A stretch of 64,000 nucleotides of DNA. It comes from Tolypeutes matacus. Taxonomy: Eukaryota; Chordata; Mammalia; Cingulata; Chlamyphoridae. The position numbers and the translations under genes were made by a program. The stretch is taken from NCBI GenBank assembly GCA_026826555.1, contig JAKSZT010053764.1, forward strand, positions 33,172,778 to 33,236,777. The letters are read 5' to 3'. Within the stretch, counting starts at the first letter, position 1. Every line of letters starts with the position of its first letter. The notes under the pieces were generated by a model. The model saw nothing but the letters and a program-made list of their open reading frames with translations, was not told the origin of the DNA and ran no database searches. Shown here piece by piece: positions 24,701 through 36,790 of the stretch.

Positions 24701-25479
24701 GGGATCTTTAAAGCTCAACTGTTTATATAAATCTATTTCTTCTTTTCAACAATTATAAAACCAGTATTCTTATGGTTTGAGGTCCTGCTTAAAGAGTTAT
24801 TTTAATTAAAATTATGTAGCTGCATTATTGATTATAATAGAATTCTCTCTATAACTTACCTGGTTTTTCAGAGGATAATGTGGACTAAAACTAGATCAGT
24901 AATACTTATTTTTGACTGGGAAAAAAGTGAGAAATTAAAGCCAATGAACCACTCCAAATATCAGTCTGGTCAATAGTTTCAATATTCTCTATCAAGCTTA
25001 ATATCATGCCAGAGACAGGAAAAATTCACAAACCAAACTATCTGTTTTCATTTTCATGACATAGAATTTACCTTGACTCAAAATTAACCTCAGAAGGAGA
25101 AGAAAAGCAACTTTCCTAAATCAATAGTTGATTGAGTCCTTAAGGGTTAGTTATGACAACTGAAACATATTGAAGTTCTAAATTGTTAAAAGGCAAAAAT
25201 AATATATATATATAAATAACATTTTTGTAAGCAAATACACATATATGCACATATATTTATATATCATTATGCAAATGTTTATATGTATTGTGAGAATTTT
25301 TATTTTTACCCATAATAAAAAAAAAAAAAAAAAAAAAAGGCAAAAATATACCCAAAAAGCAAAGTGGGAAGCTTTATAAACCAACATAATTACCACCTAA
25401 TGCAGACCCCAAACAATTTATACAACAGTTAGTAGACTCTCTTTTGGCAAAAGGTTCATGTTGGAAACCCAGGAGTCAT
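21746..25479. other. Quiet non-coding stretch with a CTG repeat
   Basis: No gene or family-level repeat was recognised in about 3.7 kb. Notable points are the TGC/CTG run at 22891-22912, AT-rich text with TAATTA-type motifs at 22240-23060, a TA-rich patch at 25200-25270 and an A run at 25318-25338. The relative lack of repeats at about 22.2-23.4 kb makes it the best place in the window to look for a conserved non-coding element, but this is inference only. Confidence 0.5.
22891..22912. repeat. CTG/TGC trinucleotide microsatellite
   Basis: About seven perfect TGC units are followed by ctagcagtgg. It is short, non-coding and probably stable at this length. Confidence 0.95.
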
Positions 25480-26100
25480 CGTGGAAACCGTTTTTGCTCT
25501 CAATCTTCATCTTTAATCTACCAGCAAATTCTGATGGCTCAAGGACATCCTTAACTGATCCATTTCTCCCTGTTTCCATGGCAATCACTCTAATCTAGGC
25601 CCCATCATCTCTCACCTGATCTACAGCAATAACTGATCTTCCTTAGTTCATATTTCCCACCACAATTCATTTTCTAAGCAGAATAGTTACCTCTTGTACT
25701 TAAAACCTTCAGCATGTGTGTGTGTGTGTAAAATTTAAGCTCCTTAATTGGTCTATAAAATTCTACAATATCTGGCCCCTTCCCATCTTTTATTTGCATC
25801 CACACTTCTTTCCCCTCTGCATGTACTGCTTACTGCTCTCCAACAGTACTGACCTCCTTTCCATTCCTAAGGGCCTTTTCCTTTAATGTTCTCTCCCTCT
25901 CTCTGGAAGGCTCTTCACCAGCTGGCTTCTTATCATCAGGAATGTGCTCAGACCTCATCTCTCCAGAGAAAATGCCCTTAACTACTCTAATAGCCTTTTA
26001 GATTACGCTCTACCACATACTCCATTAGTAATTGTTTATTCTTTACCTGCCTTTCTCTGCTCACTAAAATGTGAGTTCCATGAAAACAGATAAATTGTCC
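25480..26100 (+). repeat. L2 LINE 3' region, sense
   Basis: A pyrimidine-rich body with 'ctggaaggctcttcacc' and 'ctcagacctcatctctccag' is typical of the L2 3' UTR ('tggaatgcccttcc', 'ctcaaatgtcacctcc'). A TG microsatellite interrupts it at 25716-25730. Confidence 0.75.
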
Positions 26101-26270
26101 CATTCATTCATTTATTTAATTCATTCCACAAACGTTTCAACCTCCTATTATTTGTTAAGCACTATTCTGGTCTAATGTTGAGCCAGACAAAGTCTGTACC
26201 CTTGTTGAGCTAAAGAGAGACAGGAAATAAATAAGTCACAAATTTTCAGTAAGAGCAGTGAATAAAAATT
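26101..26270 (-). repeat. Ancient mammal-wide repeat, 5' portion, split by L1
   Basis: 'cattcattcatttatttaat' leads to 'tgttaagcactattctggtc' and 'tgagccagacaaagtctgta', which resembles the reversed L2-type 'attcattcaacaaatattt' unit. Its likely continuation ('gaggtgacctttgagcgcag') lies at 28506-28680, beyond the inserted L1. Confidence 0.55.
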
Positions 26271-26274
26271 AAAG

Positions 26275-28507
26275 GAGGGATCTGACATGGGAGGATGATG
26301 GAGTAGGAAGCTCCAGGAATCTGTCCCTCCACCTGAACAGCTATTAAACAAGCAGGAGCTGAGTGAATCAACTATTTCAAAACTCCGTAATCCAGTAGAA
26401 CACTGTTCAGCATCCAGGGAAGAGCGAGAGGAAGAGGCAGGTAAATTATGGTAAATACCATTTTATTGCTCTCTCCATGCAGCAGTTATTGTCGCCCACC
26501 CCCCACTCTCACAGCAGGTAGCAGTGGGGTCTGGCCTCTAGCATAGATTGCTGGTGCCAGAGAGGGACATAAAAATCCAGTTCTGCAAGATCCATCCACA
26601 GGTTGGGGGTGGGGGGATACGGCCTGATCACTGCTTACTGCTTTTAATTAGCTACTTTGGAACACAGGGGGGCCAGTTCTGAGGATGACCATTGCTCCAA
26701 CCTGCCCCCAGACAAAGGCAGCAGAGGAGACAAAGATAGTATACTTCCTCAGAGCTGTAAAGGACAACAGAAAGACTGCATTTGCTGCGTAAATGTTGAG
26801 TCAAGAAAGCTCAGCTTTGGGGAGCCTAGGAAGAAGCTCCTGGAGCCCCCAGCTTGGTTCCCACTGGGAAAGACTGTCTTGGAAAACTCATCTCTGTTTT
26901 GTAATACCCCACTCGCAGAATTTGCCTTCCAGACAAAAGACGCTTGAGACAAGGGAAAGACATTTAAGAAACAATTGAGGCAGATGTGTTGGAGCAAAGT
27001 CTTAGCTGCTTTAAATCCTGCAGTCCAACACCTGGGAGAGGGAGAAAGTCTGTTTCCTGAGAAGTAGAGGGGGCATTCAACTATTGTAAACAGGGGAATT
27101 TTTTAAGGTCACTAGCAAACACAAGCCCAGGAAAAGACACATTCCCAGAAAAGATAGGGAGTACCCTGCACTTTGCATTCACCTTGGGCTGATGTTCCTG
27201 ATAGAAGGGTTGAACTCTGACAGAGAGCACTAGCCAATGCAAAACGAATTTACACTGGCTAGTGTGGTAAAAGATGTTTTATGATTGGATTTGCTTGGTT
27301 TTGTTATCTCCTGACACTCAATAAAATCCCGGGCATATCGCTAGCTGGATATAAACTCAAGAAACAGACATCTCAGAGAATAAATTCCAGAGTCAACATT
27401 TTAAAATATCAAAATGTACAGTGTGCAACAAAAGATTACAAGACAAGAAGAAGAAAAAAGGATATGATGGCCCATCCAAAGGAAGAGGATAAAAAATCTG
27501 GAAAAAAACCTTCAACAAAGAAGACCGGATCATGGACAACTAGACAAAGACTTTTTAAAAAAATGATCTTCATTTATGCTCAAGGAGATGAAGGAAAATA
27601 CCATTTCACACCTATTATAATGGCTACTATTTTAAAAAATGGAAAATTACACATGTTGGAAGAGGATATGGAGAAACAGGAACATACATTCATTGCTGGT
27701 GGGAATTAAAATAGTGTAGCTGTTGTGGAAAACAGTTTGGCAGTTCCTCAGAAAGTTAAGTATAGAACTACTATATGACCAGAAATCCCACTTGTAGGTA
27801 TAAACCCAAAGAACTGGAAGCAAGGACTCAAACAGATATTTGCACATGGATATTCATAATAGCATTACTCACAATTGCCAAAAGATGGAAACAATCCAAG
27901 TGCCCATCAACAGAAGAACAGATAAACAGAATGTGGTATATGCACACAATGGAATATTATTCAGCTATAAAAAGGAATGAAGTTATGATACATGTGGCAA
28001 CATGGACCAATCTTGAGGACATCACGTTGACTGAAACAAGTGAGGCACAAAAGGACAAATACTGTATGATCTCACTGATACAAAATAATTAAACTAAACA
28101 AAGTGATAAAATCAAAATTTAGAATTAAGTTACCAGGGGACAGGGTAGGGGTAAGGAATAGAGAGTTATTTCTTAAAACGCACAGAGCTTCTATTTGGGA
28201 GGATGGAATAGTTTTGGTGGTGGATGGTGGTGATGGTAGCACAGCATTGTGAATGTAATTAACACCACTGAATTATATATTTGAATGTGGTTAAAAGGGG
28301 AAATTTTAGGTGGTATATATATTCTAGAATAAACTTTTTTTTTTTAATCTATTAAACTGCACAACAAAAACAGTGAATCCTAAGTTAAACTGTAGACAAT
28401 AGTTAATAGCATAATTATAAAAATGTGCTTTTATCAACTTTAATGAATGTTCCCTATATTTTATACATGATTTTTCTGTAAACCCACAACTTCTCTAATA
28501 AAAAAAA
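26275..28507 (+). mobile_element. Internally deleted L1 (5' UTR and ORF1 start fused to ORF2 end and 3' UTR)
   Basis: The left end ('ggaggatgatggagtaggaa') looks like an L1 5' UTR start, and the GC-richer UTR runs to about 27400. At 27440-27600 comes basic, ORF1-leader-like text ('tggacaactagacaaagac'). From about 27601 the text switches directly to the extreme 3' part of ORF2 ('ccatttcacacctattataa', then 'gatggaaacaatccaag') and a 3' UTR ending at 'cttctctaataaaaaaa'. ORF1 coiled coil and RNA-binding parts, endonuclease and reverse transcriptase are all absent. The flanks 'ttaaaggag' (26269-26277) and 'ttaaagcag' (28509-28517) may be the target-site duplication, 8 of 9 matching. An open frame of 142 residues (27281-27709) crosses the junction but is not a known protein. 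It could be a spliced L1 RNA that was reinserted, or a genomic deletion. Confidence 0.75.
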
Positions 28508-28680
28508 GTTAAAGCAGAATAAAGGGATGGACAAAGAAGTAAGGGTGTGGAGAAAGGATATAGTTAAGAAAGCCATTTTTGAAGAGGTGACCTTTGAGCG
28601 CAGACTGAAAGAAGTAAGGGAGGGAGCCATGGAAAGATCTAGAGAAGGGCAAAGTCCCTGTGAAGGACTGTGTGCCCAAA
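28508..28680 (-). repeat. Ancient mammal-wide repeat, continuation right of L1
   Basis: 'gaagaggtgacctttgagcg', 'cagactgaaagaagtaaggg' and 'gagggagccatggaaag' are the familiar later part of the repeat whose start is at 26101-26270. Confidence 0.55.
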
Positions 28681-28739
28681 GAAGAGAAAAAAGGCAAGCC
28701 TAGCTGTCTTGTGTACCTTTTCACTGCCTAAACTCCAGA

Positions 28740-28855
28740 GCCTAAGAAAGAGTCTAACATACTCAGGAATATTTGTTATATTCAAATATTTGTTGAAGGA
28801 ATAAGTAAATGAATGAAAAAAGCACTCCAAATGTATTTGTTGAATGAATGAGAAA
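28740..28855 (+). repeat. L2 LINE 3' terminus, sense
   Basis: Two successive 'atatttgttgaaggaataag' and 'tatttgttgaatgaatgag' blocks match the L2 terminal repeat. Confidence 0.6.
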
Positions 28856-28979
28856 TTTTAAGTAGGGTTCTTAGTGTTTTTAATCAAAATTGGATACACA
28901 AGGGAAGTGATTAATTGTTAGTACAGACTCAGTATGCAAAAAATAACACACACACATAGGCAATTATCTTAAAATGAGA

Positions 28980-29869
28980 ATTTTGCACCTTATCAGTGGG
29001 CCCTACTTTGGAATCCTTGCTCCTGAGAGTGACAGAGTTGAACCCAAATATGTCTTCCTTGCACATGGTCTATCTGTCCCTTCTATTCAAACCTATATGT
29101 GGTGCCAGAGTTTGTAGTTGTACATCCAGACACCGGAGTCTTTGGGCTGTCCATGAGACAACCGGGCCTGGAATCTCAGGGGAGCTGCAACTCCTACTCT
29201 ACAGCTCAACGGACTCACCCTGGACACCTGATGGGGAGATGATGATGGACAACAGCCATCCCAGGGAATGGAGACAGTCTGCAGCTGTAGGCAGGATAAT
29301 CCTATCCATCTTATCCTTGAGATACAAGCCCTCTCTCACTGGAAGGTGGAGTGGACATCACCATCTCAGACTCCTCAGGATTGGGGGAAGAGCTATGGAC
29401 TATAGTGGACTTACTAGTATTCTGTTATAGACATATTGTGATTCATGCAATGGAAGTAATTACAACATTAATGTGGAGCCAGTGGCCACCGGATGCTTTA
29501 GGGGCAGGGAGAGGGAAAAGCAGTTGTAATACAGGGGCTTTTTTGGGACTTGAGAATTACCCTGAGTGACATTGCAATGACAGATATAGGCCATTTTATA
29601 TCATCATATAACATGCAGAACTGTGTGTGAGAGACTGTGGTCTACAATGTGAACTATGGTCCATGCTTAGTGGCAAAGCCCCAAGATGTGTATATCTGTT
29701 GCAGGTGATGAGCCACACTAATGAAGGATGTTTATGTGGGAGGTTGTGGGAGGAGTGAGAGGTGGGGCATATGGGAATCCCTACAATTTTTGTGTAACAT
29801 TTATGTAATCTAAATATCTTTAAAAAAAAAAATTATAAAAAAAAGATCATTGAAATGAAAGAAGGAAAA
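28980..29869 (+). mobile_element. Unnamed xenarthran retroposon, copy B (near complete)
   Basis: An element of about 890 bases ends in an A-rich tail at about 29820-29869. It is flanked by a possible 9-base duplication, aaaatgaga, at 28971-28979 and 29870-29878. Its 3' half (29395-29830) aligns with copy A at the window start. An open frame of 144 residues begins near its 5' end (28996-29430). It has no recognisable domain, and copy A cannot be used to test it because that half lies outside the window. It may be the 3' region of a xenarthran L1 subfamily or a non-autonomous element mobilised by L1. I lean to the latter without proof. Confidence 0.65.
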
Positions 29870-29878
29870 AAAATGAGA

Positions 29879-31100
29879 GACTGGCTACAATAGCATGATA
29901 TAGCCTAAGTAGTGCGGAAGATATCAAGAATAATAAAGAAGGCATTTAGACATGCATGTTAACTATTTGACCAAGTTGACCAGTGTAAAGTCTAATAAGA
30001 ATTTTTAGCTGCTGTAAAAATCCATCAGTCAAACTGAAAGAAAATTTATCAGATTTATTCTAAAGACAGCAATATTAGCCAGCATAATGACCTTTTGCTG
30101 GTTAGTTATTATTGTCTTTTGATGTAATTAGTCCAAGATCTGATATGGGCTGAGTTGAAATATAACAGAAAAAGGCCATAGCATTTGGTCATCTTTAAGA
30201 AAATATCTGTACGTCATCATATAAGTGCCTATTGCTCAAAAACGTATTTCACAAAGAATAGTGCTTTCTTCTGTGTTAGAAGATTTTCAGATTTTAAATC
30301 TTGTATTGTCATATGGTTAAATCAACCAATTTACAAAATAATCAACCACAGCTCCTAATCGTTAAGATTCTGCTATGTGGCACAGATAACGGAAATGTCA
30401 CCAAAAACACAGGTACACATTTGCTTTCTTGACTTTAATATCCAATTTTCCTTTTGCCTCTGAACCTTTTCTACAATTTCTTTTCCTGGGATAGTTTTTT
30501 CCCTATTACAGCTCTGAGCACTATAGCTTTCAATTTCTGCTAAAATATTAGTTGACAACTAATGGATGCAAAATCAACACTCACTGAAGGCACCAGCTGC
30601 CTGATGCCTTACTTTAGCATGCTTTTCTGCATTCTTTGGGAGAGTGATTGAGTCCACTGTCCAGTCATTTGTATCCTTCTGATCATTTCAGCTACAGTCT
30701 TAGAAATAAAATTGCTATTTATAAATTATCTGGATTCAATAACATCATGTTCTCTCTATCTCTGGTGCCTTTCTCTTATCTTTTTAAAACAATACAGTGA
30801 ATAATCTCTATGTCATGGACTTTGGCTTTACACCTCTTCCCATATCACATTGTGTATCTCTGCCAAAGATTAACTTATGGGGGAGTAAACTGTCCATCCA
30901 ACTAAGCAGTTAGACTTTATGTTAAAGAAATCTCTTTTTCCCTGTACTGTGCTAGATTTTCTTATTCATAGGCAGAGTTCCCTCCTAAAGTCTTTGGTTT
31001 ATACCTTTAGCTATAGATTTTTGGAGGTGAATCTTGCTTTCTGTCATGTAAATGTAGTTATTGTAACAAACCCAAAGCAGATCGAAATGGAAAGTAAACT
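29879..31100. other. Unassigned non-coding sequence
   Basis: It is AT-rich, with no gene or repeat recognised. Short open frames (30373-30558 minus, 30919-31110 plus) have no domain. Confidence 0.5.
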
Positions 31101-31770
31101 TAGCTCTTGAAAGCAGGTCCGACATGACTACAGTTTGAATCTTCAATGCTATTTATTTGCTTACTTAATCATAAGCTGCCAATATGACCAATGCACAACA
31201 GCCAGGTCAGGGTACACAATGCATTTAAAGGTGGAGGATATCAGGTCTTTAAATTCCCTCAGCCCAAGAGCAGCTGGGCTGTAGGCAAGTACATTTTAAC
31301 CAGCAGAAGCAGAAGTCAGGACCAGTGAGGCATTACTGGAGTATGCAAAGCCAGGGGCAGGAAGTGCTGGACTGGCGACAGTGTGTCAGCGAGAATGGCA
31401 GCAAATCTCACAGCGTGGGCATTGAAGCCAGGGGTCAGAGACTGGATGTCAATCTGCCTCAACCTGATGCTCGCGGAAGCAGCGTCTTCACTAGGTTCCT
31501 ACAAGTACCCCTCTGGTTGGCATCAAGCCAGTCCATAGCCTTCTTTACACAAATGTCTGAGTACCACTTACTATAAAAACATATTTTCCTCAATTTGTGG
31601 TCAACATGTTTACACTATTTGGGGTTTTTTCTTAGTTTGTTTATATTCTATTTTGTGGTTGTGTTTACAAGTTTTGGGTTTTTAATCTCAATTTGTTTAC
31701 ATTCTTGTAGTGAACAGGTTTACAAGTTTTGCAGATTCAAGATCTTTAATATTATTTCAAGTCACAATGA
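31101..31770 (-). repeat. LTR-like repeat, copy 1
   Basis: It aligns over about 600 bases with 56761-57350. Shared blocks are 'ggtggaggata', 'catcaagccagtccata', 'aatgcatttaaagg' or 'aatgcatttatcaaagg', 'atttatttgctt' and 'gattcaagatctttaat' or 'gattcaagagcattaat'. On the minus strand there is an AATAAA signal about 50 bases from the end, so an LTR read on the minus strand is the favoured model. No clean terminal dinucleotides or target duplication were found. The 83-residue plus frame at 31325-31576 is antisense to the LTR reading and not a gene. Confidence 0.6.
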
Positions 31771-31939
31771 TTTCCCACTTTTCTTTCTTCTGGGGGAAAA
31801 AGTACATAAGAAAAAGTTCCCATATTTCTAACATTTCATATGTCTAGTTTAGTTTTGCTTAAAACCCTATCTTTTCTCCTTATCTAGTGCCTTCTGAAAT
31901 CTGCCACTGTCAAGAATGGTGTTTTGAGTACATCTCATC

Positions 31940-32090
31940 TAATCTGTGGTCACCCGATGTCATAAATATTACTGCAGTCTCCAATTCACAATGCAGAATC
32001 TGAAGTGAAGAAACGTTAAATGATTGCCCAAGTTCATCCACTTCTAAGTGATAGAGCTGGAACTTGGACATGGGTCCTTCTGATGCAAGA
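31940..32090 (-). repeat. MIR SINE fragment, antisense
   Basis: 'gaagaaacgttaaatgattg' and 'cccaagttcatccacttcta' with 'gatagagctggaacttggac' follow the reversed MIR core and head. Confidence 0.75.
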
Positions 32091-32109
32091 TCCTATACTT
32101 CAGCCCTCC

Positions 32110-35100
32110 CAAAGACTTTAATCCAGTCCATCTTTTCCAATTTTCTTTATACCCAATTTTCTTTCATTGTTTTTTATTCTTACATTCACATAATCCATGA
32201 CTTTTTTTATTCCAAATGTAATACTTTAATCTTATACAAAATACGAAGATACGTATGCAAGTATAACTACTTTAATATTTTACACTGTACTCTTTCAGAA
32301 ACGCATGGATAATACTATACATGTACTTTGGTAATCTGCTTTTTTCATTAATAACTTATTGTGACTATTTCCCATGGTCTCGTACCCATGTATTTGTAAT
32401 GTCTTCTGTGGTTCCTTCTTTCTATGGTTCTCTTACAATTTATTTAGCCAATTTCCAGTTTGTAGAGAGTCCGTCTCCAATTCTCTACTATTATAAACTG
32501 TATTGCAACAGTCTCTTGCTTCTATATTTGTACCTACCATAAATATTTCTTTGGGATAAGTTTCTTGAAAAGGAATGTCTTATCCACAGCATAATTAAAA
32601 TTAGCCAAGTGGCTCTCCAGAAAATTGTGCCAATTTACTCTCCCAACAGAACTGTAGGCATACGTGCATTTTTCAGTGTTCTCCAATATAAGGTATTATA
32701 ACTTTTGTTTTTTAGTTCTTTTTCAATTTTAAAATAGGAACACAGGTGGTTTGTTTTCATTTATATTTGCTTTATTTAGAGGGATATTGAATTTTTTTCA
32801 TGTTTACTCATGCATTTTTTGGTAACTTGCCTTTTACATTTCATAAAACTATCTTTTCCTTTTTAAGTATTGAGAGATATTTATATAGAGCTTGCAAATG
32901 TTTTTCTAGTTTATCATTCACCTCTAAATTATGCTTTTGACATTTTTGAAAAATAAGACTTTTATTTTGTTATAATTTTTTTTTGCAAAACCTACAAATA
33001 TTTACCTTTATATTATCTGATTAGAAGAACTTCCTCTCCCCAAGGTTATGTAAATATTCACCTATTTTTTAATCTACTTTAATGATTTAGTTATTTATGT
33101 AGATAGCTGCTTTATCTGGGGTTATTCTTTCACTTCCCTTTTTCCTCCCAAAGGTTAGCCGATTGCCCCAATATCATCTGTTTAATAATCCTTTACCCTA
33201 GCAATTTGAAATAGCAAGAAAAACATGCCCACAAACTTTATAAATACTTGGATTTTTTCATGTAATTTTACTCCCTTCCATTTTTCTTTTGTTCTTTTGT
33301 GGGGTCACTTTTTTAGGTGGAGGGTTTCATAACTATTCTCAGACAACTAGTCTTTCAAATGAACATTACAGTAATTTTGTTACATTACCAAAATATTACT
33401 CTGGAAACTTCTTTGGAGAAAATTAACATATTTGCATTGTCATCCCACCAAATAGCATGCTGCTATACCTCTCCACTTATTCAGATCATCTTTTATAAAG
33501 TTTCTCTTACAGGCTATGCATATATCATATTCTGTAGAATACATATACATAGATGCCAAAGTAAATAAAATCATTTTCCTTCATAGTTTCAAACTGGCTT
33601 TCTGAAAACTATTGATCTTTGGGTAATCATTTTTGTAGTCAAACACGTCCTTGTACTAGCTTACTAGTTCTAATATTTTCAACCAATAAATTGATTATTT
33701 CTAATAATCAATTTATCTTCAAGCAATGATAAGTTTGGATCTTTCTTTATAAATATTTATATCTTTTTTCCCTTATTTTATGAAATGGGGTAAATCTTCT
33801 ATAATGAATTTGCTAATTTAATTAATGGAAATATTTATAATTTTGCTTTAATAACTATAATGTTAACTACTGGTATGAGAGAGATATTATTTGTTAAGGA
33901 ATTTTTCTAATATTTTTAATTTACTTAGAGCTTTTTATTTAGAATGGATTTCAATTTTATAAAATGATTTTGCAGCGATTATCAATAATAGGTTTTCTCT
34001 TTGGCCTAGTAATGTGATGAATTATAATAAAGCAACTCATTGCATGAAACTATCCTTTCACTTTTAGGATTAACCATACTTGGTAATGCTGGGTTGTTTT
34101 TAAATTTATCACTAAATTTGTTTGTTAAATATTTATTTATTATTTTTGCATCTTTAAGCATAAGTTAAACTAGAATGTACTTCCCGCTTTTTGTGTACTA
34201 TCTTTTTCAGGTTTTGGTATCAGTCTTGTCATTTTTATGAAATAAAGTGAGATAGTTTATTTTTCTTTGCTTTAGAATAGGATAAATCCACATCTGTATT
34301 TTAAATGTTTTTTTAAGTTTTTTTATCTGGATCTGGTAGCATTTGTTGGGAGTAGTTTTTTGAAAATGCTTATGATATTCTTTCATAATTGGTGTGTTCT
34401 AGATTTTTACTTCCTAGAGAATCAGTTTTGATAATTTCTGTTCCCTGGAAATTAATCCACCCATAAAATGCTTCTTGGTAATTAATATAAAAATGACATA
34501 GCATTCTAATTTTAAAGACCTTTCTATCTGTGATCTGTTTCCTAGGAAAGTAAAACACATATACAATATTTTCTAATTAATTAGAATAAGTATTACACGA
34601 TATTCTAATTTTAATTGCTTTTCTATCTGAGATTATAGCTTTATTCTTATCCCTAATATTGTGCATTTGAATTTTCTTTCCTTTTTTCATTGTTTCCAGA
34701 ATCTCATCTTTTTATTTAATAATTCTGAAGAATTAGATCTTATTCATTTTTTAAATCAATTTTACCTATTGGACTTTCTAATTTATTATTTCTTTAGTAT
34801 ATAAATTCCCTATTCTAATTTTTTTAGAGGTAAGGAATTATGTTTCCTTTGATAAATTTATTTTAATTCTTTTCTCTGTTCAAAACTTTGGTTCCATCTC
34901 ATAAGTATTACTAAACAATATTCTTATTGAAATTATATTCTAAATAATTAGTAATTTTTTTCACTTCTATTTTCATCTGGAAATTATTGAGTATATTATT
35001 TTAAAAAGTAGCAATAATCTTGCTATCAATTTCTAATGTTACTGTTCTATAGCCAAAGAACAAAGCCAAAACAATATATACATTTACGACCTAGCCTAGA

Positions 35101-35580
35101 TTGTTATAACTCTTTACAAATATTTCATAAGAAGTTTAAAAGAATACATTATTTCCTGAAAGGTATAAAGGTCAATATAAACCCATTAAATTAATTTTAT
35201 TAATTTTAATTTTTTTGTCCATATGATTTGTCAAAGACTGGGAAAGGTACACTAAAGTTGTCTATTATGATTGTAATTATTTTCTTTTTTGTATATTTGT
35301 AATATTTTGACTTTATATATTTTTATCTTATTATTTAGTATAATATATTCATGACTGAAAATTTAATTTTGGATTGTATTTTTCCATATTGATTGGTTCT
35401 ATTTTCAAGTTTTTGTTTCTTCTCTTAGTCTATTTTCCTTGGCATTAATAATGCCACCTTTGGGCCTTGAATTTTTTTTTTCTTTCTTTCATTTTCTTGA
35501 TACAGTTTTGTCTATTCCTTTGTTTCAGGCCTTTCTGTTTATTTCTACTTATGTGTTCACCTCTTAGTATATGTATATAT
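32110..35580 (-). repeat. Old L1 (3' end to ORF2 endonuclease region), antisense
   Basis: Read left to right, the reverse of an L1 runs from its 3' end. At 32380-32700 the text matches the common antisense L1 3' region. At about 33150-33180 comes the 'agccgattgccccaatatca' block. At about 34080-34240 is the reverse of the reverse-transcriptase region ('ttttcaggttttggtatcag'), and at 34870-35460 the reverse of the endonuclease region. No reading frame survives. An unassigned insert follows at 35581, and the ORF1 part resumes at 36016. Confidence 0.75.
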
Positions 35581-36015
35581 TTATGTATATACATCTTATG
35601 TGTGTAATAAACTCAAGATTAATAAAGATAATATGGAGCATAAGGTCACAGATAACCCTGAATCACTATCAAAACAAAACTCCATTAACTTTTCTATAAT
35701 CCAGTGTATCCAGTTAATATTCAGATTAATCAGAGCTCTGGTTAAACATGATTAAGTCACCATAAGGAATTGGAACTCACTGACTTCACTACCCCCAGTG
35801 GATACCATATTTGGGGTAGAACTAGATGACTCAAACCATGGGGTGGGAAGCGGCACTTCAGATCCTCACCCCAACTCAATGTCCATCCCAGACCCCTTAT
35901 CCTCTCCCAAGGGGACCAGCAGTACTAATGAGGTTTATGGTTTCCCAAACCTTCCTGCTACCCCTACTTTGTTATTAAAATTAACTGGCATTTTAGGCCC
36001 AAATTATTAGGGTTT
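35581..36015. repeat. Unassigned insert interrupting the antisense L1
   Basis: About 435 bases of more GC-balanced sequence (for example 'cccagtggataccatatttg') stand between the endonuclease and ORF1 parts of the antisense L1. No family was recognised and no flanking duplication was found. It includes an open frame of 70 residues (35798-36010) without domain. It could be an old LTR or DNA transposon remnant, or original L1 inter-ORF sequence of an unusual subfamily. Confidence 0.4.
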
Positions 36016-36790
36016 TTCCCTATACAATTGCATATTCTCTTTCAAAAATTGACATTGACATTATATAAGTTTCATAATTGTATTAACAATTATTTTGACA
36101 TCTCTAAGTGTTATGGAATATATTATTGTTCAGCGATTTTAAGGCCATAGGCATCTATATTATTTAAGTTTTAATAGATTTATTTCCTTTTTTGATTGCC
36201 TATAATTTCTAAAAAAATTTTCAGGATTGTTACTTGTTTTTCTTTTTTAGTTTTTGCAGAATCTGAGAAAGTTTTTGTTGTTTTTCTCATACATGAATAA
36301 ATTTACTACATACAGAATTTTCTGCAACAATATTTTTATGCTATAATTTCATACATATTCCTAAATTGTTTTCTCGCATTTTGGGTTTCACAGAAGCGTG
36401 TTGCCAGTAGCATCTTTTTCCTTATTGGTAACTCTTTTCCTTTTTCAGATATTCATAAGATTTTTTTCCTTTAATATTGACAAAAAATTTATGAAGATTT
36501 ATGTAGTTGTGAATCTTAATTTGGCCCATCACTCAGTGAGTTTTTATTTTAAGCTCATGAGTTCTTTAGCTTAGGAAAAATTTTTCTTCTGTTCTATCTT
36601 TGGATATTTCTTTTCAATCTTTCTTCTCCTTCTGGGATTCCTATTATAATATACAGAGTATCTTGTCTCTAAGTGATACTTTTACCTCATCTTTTAAATC
36701 TCATTTCTTTTCCCCTCTTAGTTTTTGAAGAGTATCTTGTTTGTGCTCTAAATCTCTGATATTGTTTTCCACAACATCTAATTTTTAAAA
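36016..36790 (-). repeat. Old L1 ORF1 region, antisense
   Basis: 'ctttcttctccttctgggat' followed by 'tcctattataatatacagag' is the reverse of the ORF1 segment that encodes the conserved PEGE-type motif. The 36730-36780 part is the reverse of the coiled-coil region. It is the probable 5' portion of the L1 at 32110-35580. Confidence 0.65.

Noticed and set aside
27281..27709. 142-residue basic frame as a novel protein
   Set aside because: It crosses the ORF1/ORF2 deletion junction of an L1, so it is a mixture of retroelement pieces.
28996..29430. 144-residue open frame as a possible gene
   Set aside because: It lies in an interspersed retroposon and no domain was recognised. It is kept only as a question in the findings.
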